Assembly (NCBI GenBank): GCA_017449675.1
Contig: JAFTFG010000006.1
Location: 284,796-348,795, forward strand
Source: Prevotella sp.
Lineage (GTDB): Bacteria > Bacteroidota > Bacteroidia > Bacteroidales > Bacteroidaceae
Length of the DNA: 64,000 nt
Direction: 5' to 3'
This document shows positions 52,216 through 60,720 of the stretch, one piece after another. The number at the start of each line of letters is the position of its first letter. Position 1 is the first letter of the stretch. A program made the position numbers and the translations under genes. The notes beneath the pieces are model-generated. The model did not search any database, was not told the origin of the DNA, and was given only the letters and a program-made list of their open reading frames with translations.

Positions 52216-52557
52216 ATGACACAAGAAGAAAATACGATGGGGAGCACCAAACGCTCACTGCTGGAAGAACGTATCGTGGACGTATTAAAGACCGTCTACG
52301 ACCCTGAGATACCTGTCAACATCTTCGACCTCGGTATGATCTATAAGATTGATGTCAAGGAAGATGCTACAGTAGACTTGGATATGACCTTCACTGCCCC
52401 CAACTGCCCTGCCGCTGACTTTATCTTGGAAGATGTACGCACGAAAGTTGAGAGTGTCGAGGGCATCAGTTCCGCCAACGTCAATCTGGTCTTTGAACCT
52501 GCCTGGGACCAGTCGATGATGAGCGAAGAGGCCAGAGTTGAACTGGGGCTTGATTAA
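52216..52557 (+). CDS. SufT/MIP18-type iron-sulfur cluster assembly protein
   Basis: A 113-residue protein. The start is taken as the ATG at 52216 (MTQEENTMGS), 11 bases after the GH3 stop; a longer frame would overlap the GH3 gene. The DUF59/MIP18 core is clear: YDPEIPVNIFDLGMIYKIDV, then FTAPNCPAADFILEDV with the conserved Cys and a VFEPAWDQSMMSEEARVELG ending. It helps mature Fe-S proteins in the cytoplasm. Followed by a 60-base AT-rich repeat region before lpxH. Confidence 0.9.
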   Translation: MTQEENTMGSTKRSLLEERIVDVLKTVYDPEIPVNIFDLGMIYKIDVKEDATVDLDMTFTAPNCPAADFILEDVRTKVESVEGISSANVNLVFEPAWDQSMMSEEARVELGLD

Positions 52558-52617
52558 GATGTCGAAATGTCGATCTAACGAGATATCGATATAACGATAT
52601 TACGAAATTACGAGACA
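52558..52617 (+). repeat. Decayed ATATCG-type repeat between sufT-like gene and lpxH
   Basis: This spacer consists almost entirely of TCGAAATG, CGAGATATCG, CGATATAACG and TACGAAATTACG words. The same words, in either orientation, form the tandem repeat at 41895-41977, so the two spacers seem to share a dispersed repeat family. Confidence 0.6.
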
Positions 52618-53382
52618 ATGAAGAATATCTATTTCCTGTCCGATGCCCATCTGGGCTCACTAGCCATCCCGCATCAGCGAATGCAGGAACGCCGCCTGGT
52701 GCGTTTCCTTGACAGTATCAAGGAGAAGGCTGCCGCTATCTACCTGTTGGGCGATATGTTCGATTTCTGGTATGAGTACAAATATGTGGTACCTAAAGGA
52801 TTCACCCGGTTCTTGGGGAAACTGTCGGAACTGACGGACATGGGCGTTGAGGTGCATTATTTCACAGGTAATCACGACATCTGGTCCTACGGTTATCTGA
52901 CTCAGGAATGCGGAGTCATCCTGCATACCAAGGCTGAGACTACGGAAATCTACGGTAAGGAGTTCTTCCTCGCCCATGGCGACGGTATGGGTGATCCCAA
53001 CAAGTCATTTAAAGTGCTCCGATACCTTTTCCATAGCAAGGTCTGTCAATGGCTGCTCTCTAACCTACACCCCCGTTGGGCCATGTCCCTTGGTCTCCAT
53101 TGGGCCAAGCATAGTTATATCAAACACAAGAAGACTGATGATGTGGCTTTCATGGGTGAGGATAAGGAACACCTCGTGCTCTTTGCCAGAGACTATATCG
53201 AAGACCATCCGAACATCGACTATTTCATCTTCGGGCACCGACACATCGAACTCGATATCAAACTGGCACGCCACACCCGTCTGATGATCCTAGGCGACTG
53301 GATCAGTCAGTTTACATATGCCGTCTTCGACGGAGAGCACATGTTTCTGGAGGAATACGTAGAAGGAGAGAGTCAACCATAA
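52618..53382 (+). CDS. lpxH: UDP-2,3-diacylglucosamine diphosphatase (lipid A synthesis)
   Basis: A 254-residue metallophosphoesterase with all metal motifs: D9-A-H11, GDMFD around D46, GN85-H86-D87, a central FLAHGDGMG, and GHRH near residue 207. The family LpxH splits UDP-2,3-diacyl-glucosamine to lipid X on the inner face of the inner membrane; the Bacteroidota form has this length and the AKHSYIKHKK middle part. The next gene starts 4 bases after its stop. Confidence 0.9.
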   Translation: MKNIYFLSDAHLGSLAIPHQRMQERRLVRFLDSIKEKAAAIYLLGDMFDFWYEYKYVVPKGFTRFLGKLSELTDMGVEVHYFTGNHDIWSYGYLTQECGVILHTKAETTEIYGKEFFLAHGDGMGDPNKSFKVLRYLFHSKVCQWLLSNLHPRWAMSLGLHWAKHSYIKHKKTDDVAFMGEDKEHLVLFARDYIEDHPNIDYFIFGHRHIELDIKLARHTRLMILGDWISQFTYAVFDGEHMFLEEYVEGESQP

Positions 53383-53386
53383 CACC

Positions 53387-54394
53387 ATGAGAATAGTTAC
53401 TTTTGGCGAAGTATTACTTCGCTTCTCGAAGGCCGACAACCAGAGAATCTCTCAGGGAAATACGATGAATGCCAACTATGGGGGCAGTGAGGCGAACGCT
53501 GCTGTTTCCCTCTCCATCCTCGGTAATGAGGTACGTTATGTGACACGCCTGCCAAAGAATGCGATGGGACAGGCCTGTATTCGGAAACTGAGTGAGATGG
53601 GACTCGACACCCATTTCGTATGCTGGGGTGGAGAGCGGATCGGAACTTATTTCTTTGAACAGGCAGCCTCCCTCCGTTCTCCTCGGATGGTATACGACCG
53701 CAAGGACTCTGCTTTCTACACGCTGAAGCCTGGTATGATACCTTGGCGGGAGGTGTTCCGTGACGTAGACGTGTTTCACTGCTCTGGAATCACCTGTGCC
53801 TTGTCACAGGATGCCGCAGATGCCACATTCGAGGCTGTGCGTATCGCAGATGAGATGGGACTGACTATCGCTTGTGACATCAACTATCGTAAGAACCTCT
53901 GGAACTATGGTGCCAAGGCTGCCGAGGTACTGCCCCGCCTGATGACATACAGTGATGTCATCTTCGGAGACGCAGGGGAGTGGGAACTGGCTGGCGGACT
54001 ACCCCGCATTCCTTTCTTGGCGACATCATCCGATTATCCCATTGACATGGCCGCCTATACAAGAATGTTCGAGCAGATTGCCGAGAAATTTCCCCGTTGC
54101 CAGAAGTTTATCTTAGGACTACGCAACGAGGTATCCACGAACCATCATCTGTTGAGTGGAGTACTGTATAATAGGGAACGCCTTTTCACGGCAAAGATAT
54201 ACGACATCAATCCTGTGGTCGATCCGATGGGTGTCGGAGATGCTTATCTGGCAGCCTACCTGCATGCCTACCTGAACAGGAAGGATGATGACCAAAGATG
54301 TCTTGACTTCTCTTTAGCAGCCTCAGCCCTGAAAAGTACGATTAATGGGGATTTCAACCTCTCGACAGAGGACGAGGTGCTGAGCCTGTTATAA
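53387..54394 (+). CDS. kdgK: PfkB-family sugar kinase, probably 2-keto-3-deoxygluconate kinase
   Basis: A 335-residue ribokinase-fold kinase with the substrate-binding start (GEVLLRFSKADNQ), GGSEANAAVSLSILG and the ATP/anion-hole motif DPMGVGDAYLAAYLHA, a variant of DTxGAGD with the catalytic aspartate kept. Middle sequence CDINYRKNLWN is typical of KDG kinases. It would phosphorylate KDG in uronate catabolism, fitting glucuronate side chains of xylan. Specificity is inferred. It shares a hairpin with the convergent ackA. Confidence 0.82.
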   Translation: MRIVTFGEVLLRFSKADNQRISQGNTMNANYGGSEANAAVSLSILGNEVRYVTRLPKNAMGQACIRKLSEMGLDTHFVCWGGERIGTYFFEQAASLRSPRMVYDRKDSAFYTLKPGMIPWREVFRDVDVFHCSGITCALSQDAADATFEAVRIADEMGLTIACDINYRKNLWNYGAKAAEVLPRLMTYSDVIFGDAGEWELAGGLPRIPFLATSSDYPIDMAAYTRMFEQIAEKFPRCQKFILGLRNEVSTNHHLLSGVLYNRERLFTAKIYDINPVVDPMGVGDAYLAAYLHAYLNRKDDDQRCLDFSLAASALKSTINGDFNLSTEDEVLSLL

Positions 54395-54397
54395 AAA

Positions 54398-54423
54398 ACG
54401 GGCTTGCCGAAAGACAAGCCCGT
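54398..54423. terminator. Bidirectional terminator between kdgK and ackA
   Basis: ACGGGCTTG (54398-54406) and CAAGCCCGT (54415-54423) form a perfect 9-bp stem. The A-run at 54393-54398 gives a U-run for minus-strand transcripts (ackA); for kdgK the downstream side lacks a strong U-run. Confidence 0.8.
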
Positions 54424-54444
54424 ATGACAATAGTATGTGCGATA

Positions 54445-55635
54445 TTACAGCAGGTTCATCGTATCAGTAGCAATCATCAGTTCCTCGTCAGTAGGAATGA
54501 CAACGACCTTCACCTTTGAGTCATCGGCGGAGATGACAGCCTCCTCACCACGAACATTGTTCTTCTGCTCATCGAACTTAATACCCAGGAACTCCATGTT
54601 CTTGCAGACCTCAGAGCGCATGCTGATCTGGTTCTCGCCAACACCTGCGGTGAAGACAACAACATCGAGGCCACCCATAGCGGCAGCATAGGCACCTATG
54701 TACTTCTTGATACGGTAGAAATACATGTCCTGAGCGAGTTTGGCACGCTCATTACCTTCCTTAGCGGCATTCTCAACATCACGCATATCGCTGGAGCCAC
54801 CTGTGATACCGGCCACACCACTCTTCTTGTTGAGCAGGTTACTCATACCATCAGCATCCAGTCCGAGTTTCTTCTCTATGAACGTCACGGCACCACCGTC
54901 GATGTCACCGGCACGGGTACCCATCACCAGTCCCTCCAACGGAGTGAGACCCATCGAGGTGTCAATGCACTTACCATCAACGACAGCAGCGATAGAGCCA
55001 CCATTACCCACATGGCAGGTCACCATCTTGGTACCCTCAGCCTTGATACCTAAGAATTCACAGGCACGGGCAGAGACATAACGGTGAGAAGTACCATGGA
55101 AACCATAACGGCGGATGCCATACTTCTCATACAACTCGAAAGGAATGGCATACATATAAGCCTTAGGAGGCATGGTCTGATGGAATGCGGTATCGAAGAC
55201 ACCCACCTGAGGCAGACCAGGCATCAACTCCTTCACGGCATTCACACCCTTCAAGTTAGCGGGGTTATGCAACGGAGCCAGGTCAGAGCACTCCTCGAAA
55301 GCCTTCAGCACCTCATCAGTCAGTACCACCGACTTATTGAACTTCTCACCACCATGCACCATACGGTGACCCACAGCATCAATCTCTTTCAGGTCTTTGA
55401 TAACACCAATCTCCGGGTCGGTCAACAGGGAGAAGATAAACTTCACACCCTCGGTATGCTCAGGGATGTCGTGCATGATCTGCTTCTTCTCACCATTAGC
55501 CAGTTTCACCTTCACAAAGGCACCGTCCAAACCCACACGCTCAGCACCACCACTGGTCATCACACTCTTGTCGTCCATGTTGTACAAAGCGTACTTGATA
55601 GAGGACGAACCACAATTCAATACTAATATCTTCAT
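54445..55635 (-). CDS. ackA: Acetate kinase
   Basis: A 396-residue enzyme with the ASKHA signatures: VLNCGSSSIKYALY at the start, VGHRMVHGGE, DTAFHQTM, RYGFHGTSHRYV, THVGNGGS-like CHVGNGGSIAAV, and MGTRAGDIDGG. It converts acetyl phosphate and ADP to acetate and ATP, the usual acetate branch in sugar-fermenting Prevotella. Located 24 bp downstream of pta in one operon; the short gap contains CTAAAC-type simple repeat sequence. Confidence 0.98.
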   Translation of the reverse strand: MKILVLNCGSSSIKYALYNMDDKSVMTSGGAERVGLDGAFVKVKLANGEKKQIMHDIPEHTEGVKFIFSLLTDPEIGVIKDLKEIDAVGHRMVHGGEKFNKSVVLTDEVLKAFEECSDLAPLHNPANLKGVNAVKELMPGLPQVGVFDTAFHQTMPPKAYMYAIPFELYEKYGIRRYGFHGTSHRYVSARACEFLGIKAEGTKMVTCHVGNGGSIAAVVDGKCIDTSMGLTPLEGLVMGTRAGDIDGGAVTFIEKKLGLDADGMSNLLNKKSGVAGITGGSSDMRDVENAAKEGNERAKLAQDMYFYRIKKYIGAYAAAMGGLDVVVFTAGVGENQISMRSEVCKNMEFLGIKFDEQKNNVRGEEAVISADDSKVKVVVIPTDEELMIATDTMNLL

Positions 55636-55659
55636 ATTCTCTAAACTTTAAACGCTAAA

Positions 55660-56670
55660 CTAAGCCTTCGCATCCATTGCCTGACAAGCCGTGATGGCAA
55701 CCATGTAGTAGATATCCTCTACGGAGCAACCACGAGAGAGGTCATTGACTGGACGGGCAATACCCTGAAGGATTGGACCGATAGCGATGGCATCACCTAA
55801 GCGCTGTACGAGTTTATAACCGATATTACCAACCTCCAGATTGGGAAATACCAACACGTTGGCTTTTCCTGCAATATCAGAGCCGGGAGCCTTCTTAGAA
55901 CCTACACTTGGTACGAGAGCGGCATCAGCCTGCAACTCACCGTCAATCTTCAGACTGGGATCGAGTTCCTTGGCCAACTTGGTAGCCTCCACGACCTTAT
56001 CCACTACCTCATGCTTTGCAGAGCCCTTGGTGGAGAAACTCAACATTGCCACGCGCGGATCAGCAAAACCAGCCACCGACTTGGCGGTCTGAGCAGTACA
56101 TACGGCAATCTGCGACAACTGGGCGGCATCGGGCATCGGGGTCACAGCGACATCACCAACGACGAGAACACCATTCTCACCATACTGCTGCTCCTTAGAG
56201 ATCAGTAACATACCACCGCTGACACAGGTGATGCCAGGAGCGCACTTGATAATCTGTAAGGCAGGACGCAGGGTGTCGCCCGTCGTAGACAGCGCACCAC
56301 TGATCTGTCCGTCAGCGCCCTCGGTCTTGATTATCATACAACCCAGATAGAGCGGATTCTTCACCAGTTTACGGGCCTCTTCAATGGTCATACCCTTCGA
56401 CTTACGAATCTCAGCCAACTTCTCGGCCATCTCTTCGCTACGCTCGTAGTTCTCCGGATCGATAAGGGTGGCCTTGCCGATATTCGTCAGGCCTTTCTCC
56501 TTAGCCAGTGCGTTCACCTTCTCCGGGTTACCAATCAGAATAATGTCTGCAATGTCGTCAGCCAGCACCTTGTCGGCTGCTGTCAGGGTACGCTCCTCTT
56601 CTGCTTCCGGGAGCACAATGCGCTGCTTGTTTGCCTTAGCACGCGCTACGATTTGACTTAATAAATCCAT
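55660..56670 (-). CDS. pta: Phosphate acetyltransferase
   Basis: A 336-residue PTA_PTB-domain protein of the short form (no N-terminal DRTGG domain): start MDLLSQIVARAKANKQRIVLPE, then SGALSTTGDTLRPALQII, MLSFSTKGSAKHE and a final part with NVLVFPNLEVGNIGYKLVQRLG. It makes acetyl phosphate from acetyl-CoA, feeding ackA. A -7 box CAAAGGTA (TACCTTTG on the minus strand) lies upstream at 56711-56718. Confidence 0.97.
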   Translation of the reverse strand: MDLLSQIVARAKANKQRIVLPEAEEERTLTAADKVLADDIADIILIGNPEKVNALAKEKGLTNIGKATLIDPENYERSEEMAEKLAEIRKSKGMTIEEARKLVKNPLYLGCMIIKTEGADGQISGALSTTGDTLRPALQIIKCAPGITCVSGGMLLISKEQQYGENGVLVVGDVAVTPMPDAAQLSQIAVCTAQTAKSVAGFADPRVAMLSFSTKGSAKHEVVDKVVEATKLAKELDPSLKIDGELQADAALVPSVGSKKAPGSDIAGKANVLVFPNLEVGNIGYKLVQRLGDAIAIGPILQGIARPVNDLSRGCSVEDIYYMVAITACQAMDAKA

Positions 56671-56710
56671 AGTTTGTTTTTTATCATTGTTTAAGATATA
56701 TACTCAATTG

Positions 56711-56718
56711 CAAAGGTA
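56711..56718 (-). promoter_or_regulatory. -7 promoter box of the pta-ackA operon
   Basis: On the minus strand this reads TACCTTTG, 40 nt before the pta start codon. A -33 box is not evident; the upstream side is simple-repeat sequence. Confidence 0.65.
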
Positions 56719-56726
56719 GTTATTTT

Positions 56727-56809
56727 AGTGAAGAATGAAGAGTGAAGGATGAAGAATTTGCTACTGCCTTAAACTTTTTTATCATTTTAGTGATTTTCCA
56801 TTCTTCACT
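56727..56809. repeat. Inverted simple-repeat element between cdaA and pta
   Basis: AGTGAAGAATG (56727-56737) and CATTCTTCACT (56799-56809) are perfect 11-bp inverted arms. The left arm runs into further GAAGRATGAAGAGTGAAG-type repeats. It could form a large hairpin at the end of the cdaA transcript. Confidence 0.65.
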
Positions 56810-56815
56810 CCTTGC

Positions 56816-57589
56816 TTACATCATTTCCTTGGTCAGGATACTTTCCAGTTTCTCTGCCGTCAGACGGATTTGCAACTCTGACTTGATGGCAACGGTAATA
56901 CCACCCGTCTCCTCACTCACTACAATAGCCACACAGTCGGACTCTTGAGAGATACCCAGGGCAGCACGGTGGCGAAGTCCCAGTTCTTTGGGAATATCAA
57001 GATTATGACTCACAGGAAGGATACAGCCTGCAGCCTTGATACGCTTATCAGAAATAATCATAGCACCATCATGCAAGGGAGAGTTTTTAAAGAAGATATT
57101 CTCGATGAGTTGCTGACTGATATTTGCATCAATCCGCTCACCCGTTGCCACCACATCATCCAACAGCATATTACGCTCAATGACTATCAAAGCACCAACT
57201 TTACGTTTGCTCATATTCAGACAAGCCATCACAATAGGCATGATGATTTTCTTCAACTCATCACGGTTTGTCGTCCTGCCCTTACCAAAGAGACGCTTGA
57301 TTGTACGCATCCGTTCCTGAGCACCTAAATTATATAGGAACTTACGAATATCCTCTTGGAACAGGATAATCAGACCAATCACACCTACACTGACCAGTTT
57401 GTCCATGATAGAACCCAACAACCGCATCTCCAGCACCTGAGAGACCACCAGCCACAACACCACGAAAATCATGATACCCATGAATACATTCAGGGATCGT
57501 GACTCCTTCATCAACCTGTAGATGTAGTACAGCATCAAGGCTACCAGGACGATATCAATGATATCCTTTATTCCGAATTCAAACAACAT
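56816..57589 (-). CDS. cdaA: Diadenylate cyclase (c-di-AMP synthase), CdaA type
   Basis: A 257-residue protein with two to three N-terminal transmembrane helices (about 8-28, 36-54, 62-78) and a DAC domain with D174-G175-A176 (LHDGAMII) and R206-H207-R208 (LGLRHRAALG), the two catalytic motifs. It makes the second messenger c-di-AMP from two ATP. It follows folP by 16 bases, an arrangement often seen in Bacteroidota. Confidence 0.96.
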   Translation of the reverse strand: MLFEFGIKDIIDIVLVALMLYYIYRLMKESRSLNVFMGIMIFVVLWLVVSQVLEMRLLGSIMDKLVSVGVIGLIILFQEDIRKFLYNLGAQERMRTIKRLFGKGRTTNRDELKKIIMPIVMACLNMSKRKVGALIVIERNMLLDDVVATGERIDANISQQLIENIFFKNSPLHDGAMIISDKRIKAAGCILPVSHNLDIPKELGLRHRAALGISQESDCVAIVVSEETGGITVAIKSELQIRLTAEKLESILTKEMM

Positions 57590-57605
57590 AACAACTATTT
57601 TTATG

Positions 57606-58406
57606 TCATCTATACTGCGACGACATCGCAGTTACTATCCTCACACACTCCACTGCCTCACGAACATCATGCACCCGAAGGATGGAAGCACCCTTCATCA
57701 GGGCTACGGTATTTAAAACGGTCGTACCGTTCAATGCCTGTGACGGCTCTTGTTCCAACAATTTGTATATCATCGACTTCCGGGAGATACCTACCAATAA
57801 TGGTAAATGCAGCATCTGCAACTGTTCTATCTGCCGCATCACTTCGTAGTTCTGCTCTAATGTCTTACCGAAACCGAAACCGGGATCAAGGATGATATCT
57901 TTCTGTCCCAACGAGCGTAACATATCCACCTCACGGGCGAAGTGCAGCAACATCTCACGCATCACAGGCTGAACTGAGGTCAGGACATAGACCACACCCA
58001 GACGGGCCACCGTACGGAACATCCGTTCATCGGCACCTTCCGATACATCATTGATGATACTCACCCCATACTCCTCAACAGCCATGCGGGCCACATCCGG
58101 ACGGAAGGTGTCAACACTGACCACTGCATCTGGTGCCTCCTTACGAACAATGCCGAGGGCGAAACGCAGGCGTTCCATCTCCTCCGCCTCTGTAGCACAA
58201 TCAGCCCCGGGACGTGTAGAGCATCCTCCTATGTCAATGATACCGCCACCCTCAGTCTGTATCTGGCGGATACGCTGTACTATCTCCTCCTCCGTCTGCT
58301 TCCGACTTCCCTCATAGAACGAGTCGGGGGTCACATTCAGAATACCCATCACCTGAGGGGTGCTGAGATCCAACAATCGTCCGTTACAATTGAGCGTATA
58401 ATCCAT
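57606..58406 (-). CDS. folP: Dihydropteroate synthase
   Basis: About 266 residues. The start is placed at 58406 (MDYTLNCNGRLLD) because the frame further upstream overlaps the -7 box at 58415-58422. Pterin-binding motifs: MGILNVTPDSFYEG, IDIGGCSTRPGA, SVDTFRPDVA, INDVSEG, ILDPGFGFGKTLEQN and VGISRKSMI. It joins pABA with the pterin in folate synthesis. The leader would be only a few bases, so translation may be nearly leaderless. First gene of the folP-cdaA operon, divergent from murF. Confidence 0.96.
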   Translation of the reverse strand: MDYTLNCNGRLLDLSTPQVMGILNVTPDSFYEGSRKQTEEEIVQRIRQIQTEGGGIIDIGGCSTRPGADCATEAEEMERLRFALGIVRKEAPDAVVSVDTFRPDVARMAVEEYGVSIINDVSEGADERMFRTVARLGVVYVLTSVQPVMREMLLHFAREVDMLRSLGQKDIILDPGFGFGKTLEQNYEVMRQIEQLQMLHLPLLVGISRKSMIYKLLEQEPSQALNGTTVLNTVALMKGASILRVHDVREAVECVRIVTAMSSQYR

Positions 58407-58414
58407 ATCAGCCA

Positions 58415-58422
58415 CAAAGATA
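58415..58422 (-). promoter_or_regulatory. -7 promoter box of folP-cdaA
   Basis: Minus strand TATCTTTG. The folP start codon lies only 8 bases downstream of the box, implying a very short leader. Confidence 0.65.
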
Positions 58423-58465
58423 CAAAAAACTCTCAACTCTACACTCTAAACTCTAAACTTTTTAT

Positions 58466-58473
58466 TACCTTTG
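58466..58473 (+). promoter_or_regulatory. -7 promoter box of the murF operon
   Basis: TACCTTTG, 22 bases before the murF start. The preceding region 58431-58460 consists of CTCTAAACT-type simple repeats shared with other spacers in this window. Confidence 0.65.
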
Positions 58474-58495
58474 CACCATAAAAGTCAAAAACTAT

Positions 58496-59857
58496 ATGGA
58501 TATCAAGGAACTCTATAAACTTTACCAACAGCACCCTTGCATCACCACAGACTCAAGGAATTGTCCTGAGGGAAGTATCTTTCTTGCACTGAAAGGTGCC
58601 TCTTTCAATGGTAACGACTATGCGATTGCCGCCTTGGAGAAAGGATGCAGTTACGCCATTGTGGACGAAAAAAGAATTCCAGACAATATAGAACATCTAG
58701 GAAAACCGGATATCCTAGAGAAACTAGTCTTAGTCGACGACTGTCTCCAGACCTACAAAGACCTGGCCCGTGAGCACCGCCGCCAGTTCGACCTTCCCGT
58801 TATCGGTATCACAGGTACCAATGGCAAGACAACAACCAAGGAACTGATTCGCGCCGTCCTCTCGGAATGCTACAATGTCATGGCGACAGAGGGGAACTTC
58901 AACAACGATGTAGGAGTGCCCAAGACACTGTTCCGACTGAATGAGGAACACGACATTGCCGTCGTCGAGATGGGTGCCTCACATCCAGGAGATATCAAGA
59001 CCCTTGTGGAAACGGTTGAACCCTCGTGCGGTCTCATCACAAATGTAGGGCGTGCCCACCTGTTGGGTTTCGGCTCTTTTGAGGGTGTCTGCAAGACAAA
59101 AGGGGAATTATATGACTATCTTATCAGTCACGACTGTCCCCTCTTCATCAATCGTGACAACGAGCACCTGATGAAAATGGTCAATGGTCATCACCCCGAC
59201 ATCTATTACTATGGACAAAGCGACAACCCCGACATTCTGATTCGTGGCGAGGTCGTCAGTTGCGCTCCCTTCCTGAAGTTCCGTTGGCGTGAGCAGGATA
59301 TGGACACCGACTACCAGAGTGAGTGGATGGAGGTACAGACCCATTTGATTGGTGCCTATAACCTCGATAACATCTTAGCAGCCATCACCCTAGGCTATGT
59401 GAATAATATTCCCTTTGAACAGATCAACCACGCCATTGCTAATTATATTCCTCAGAACAATCGTTCACAAATGACGGTCACGGAACATAACCATCTGATC
59501 GTGGATGCCTATAATGCTAATCCGACCAGTATGAAGGCCGCACTCGATAATTTCAAACTGATGGAGGTATCGCCCAAGATGGCGATTATCGGCAAGATGG
59601 GCGAATTGGGTGATGTGGAACAAGAGGAACACCAGAAAGTGGTAGATATGCTTGCCGCCGCCCACTTCGACAAAGTATGGCTGGTAGGTGACGAATACAA
59701 AAAAGCCAATTGCCAAATGCTAAAAGCCAATTGCCAATTATTCCACGACGTAGAGGAAGTCAAGGCAGCGATAGCACAAGAGCAGCCCCAAGGTTATTAC
59801 ATTCTCATCAAGGGAAGTAATAGTAACAAACTCTTTGAGTTACCAGCACTGCTATGA
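58496..59857 (+). CDS. murF: UDP-N-acetylmuramoyl-tripeptide--D-alanyl-D-alanine ligase
   Basis: A 453-residue Mur ligase: N-terminal substrate domain with TDSRNCPEGSIFLAL, ATP-binding GITGTNGKTTTKE (residues about 105-116), EMGASHPGDIK, TNVGRAHLLGFGSFEG, and DAYNANPTSMKAAL in the last domain. It adds D-Ala-D-Ala to the peptidoglycan precursor in the cytoplasm. Near residues 401-416 it has a repeated ANCQ-type insertion encoded by a simple repeat (59697-59745). The stop overlaps the next start by 4 bp (ATGA). Confidence 0.96.
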   Translation: MDIKELYKLYQQHPCITTDSRNCPEGSIFLALKGASFNGNDYAIAALEKGCSYAIVDEKRIPDNIEHLGKPDILEKLVLVDDCLQTYKDLAREHRRQFDLPVIGITGTNGKTTTKELIRAVLSECYNVMATEGNFNNDVGVPKTLFRLNEEHDIAVVEMGASHPGDIKTLVETVEPSCGLITNVGRAHLLGFGSFEGVCKTKGELYDYLISHDCPLFINRDNEHLMKMVNGHHPDIYYYGQSDNPDILIRGEVVSCAPFLKFRWREQDMDTDYQSEWMEVQTHLIGAYNLDNILAAITLGYVNNIPFEQINHAIANYIPQNNRSQMTVTEHNHLIVDAYNANPTSMKAALDNFKLMEVSPKMAIIGKMGELGDVEQEEHQKVVDMLAAAHFDKVWLVGDEYKKANCQMLKANCQLFHDVEEVKAAIAQEQPQGYYILIKGSNSNKLFELPALL

Positions 59858-60720
59858 TACAACGACTATTGCTGATAGCCTGTGCCATCCTGATGATTGC
59901 CTGCCACGACAAACCGTCGCCAATGGAAGAGGGAAATGCCGTCTATTACTGGCGTACGGATTTGCAGTTGGACTCTCTGGAACGTGCCTTCTTGAAGCAA
60001 TATCATATTAATAAGGTGTATTGCCGCTATTTTGATGTGGTGATGAACGACTCCCTGGGACCGATGCCCAATGCCACTATCACGTTCAGTGACACGCTGC
60101 CAGAGGGTATCGAACTGATTCCCACCGTCTTTATCGTGGAGAACTGTATGCATCAGAAACCAGAGAGGCTGGCAGAGAAGATCGTCCAAAGAATTCTCCA
60201 GATGAACGAGACGAATGACATCAAGGGTGTCAAGGAGATACAAATCGACTGTGACTATACCGCAAAGAGCCGTAAGAACTACTACGACTTCCTGACAACG
60301 CTAAACGCCAAACTCTCAACGCTAAACATTAAACTATCCACCACCATCCGCCTGCATCAGTTATCGATGAAGGCACCTCCTGTCGACTATGGAGTACTGA
60401 TGCTCTACAACACAGGGCATCCGATGAAGTTCATGGAGCGTAACCCCATCCTCGACATCCGTGACGTGGCACCCTATCTGCGATATTTGGAAGACTATGA
60501 CCTGCCCCTTGCCGCTGCCTATCCCGTCTTCCTCTGGCATCGCATCATTCAGGGTGTGGATATTGAGCATGTCGCTACTGCTGAAGAGATCCTCAAGGTA
60601 AAGACCGCCGTGGAGAAGGAGCGTCCGGAACTGAGACGCCTCATCCTCACTTATGACTTAGCAAATGATAATATTAACAGATATAAAACCGAAACCTATG
60701 AAAAGATCTATTCTCATTAG
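59854..60720 (+). CDS. Lipoprotein of unknown function
   Basis: A 288-residue protein with lipobox Cys17 (AILMIAC). The rest looks like an alpha/beta domain (VYYWRTDLQLDSLERAFLKQYHI, IPTVFIVENCMH, EIQIDCDYTAKSRKNYYDFL, YGVLMLYNTGHPMKF, YDLPLAAAYPVFLW), possibly a TIM-barrel-like fold of glycoside-hydrolase type, but no catalytic residue pair can be identified. It carries a simple-repeat insertion (LNAKLSTLNIKLS, 60297-60340). Translationally coupled to murF upstream, and its 3' end overlaps the next gene by 23 bp. Confidence 0.7.
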   Translation: MIQRLLLIACAILMIACHDKPSPMEEGNAVYYWRTDLQLDSLERAFLKQYHINKVYCRYFDVVMNDSLGPMPNATITFSDTLPEGIELIPTVFIVENCMHQKPERLAEKIVQRILQMNETNDIKGVKEIQIDCDYTAKSRKNYYDFLTTLNAKLSTLNIKLSTTIRLHQLSMKAPPVDYGVLMLYNTGHPMKFMERNPILDIRDVAPYLRYLEDYDLPLAAAYPVFLWHRIIQGVDIEHVATAEEILKVKTAVEKERPELRRLILTYDLANDNINRYKTETYEKIYSH

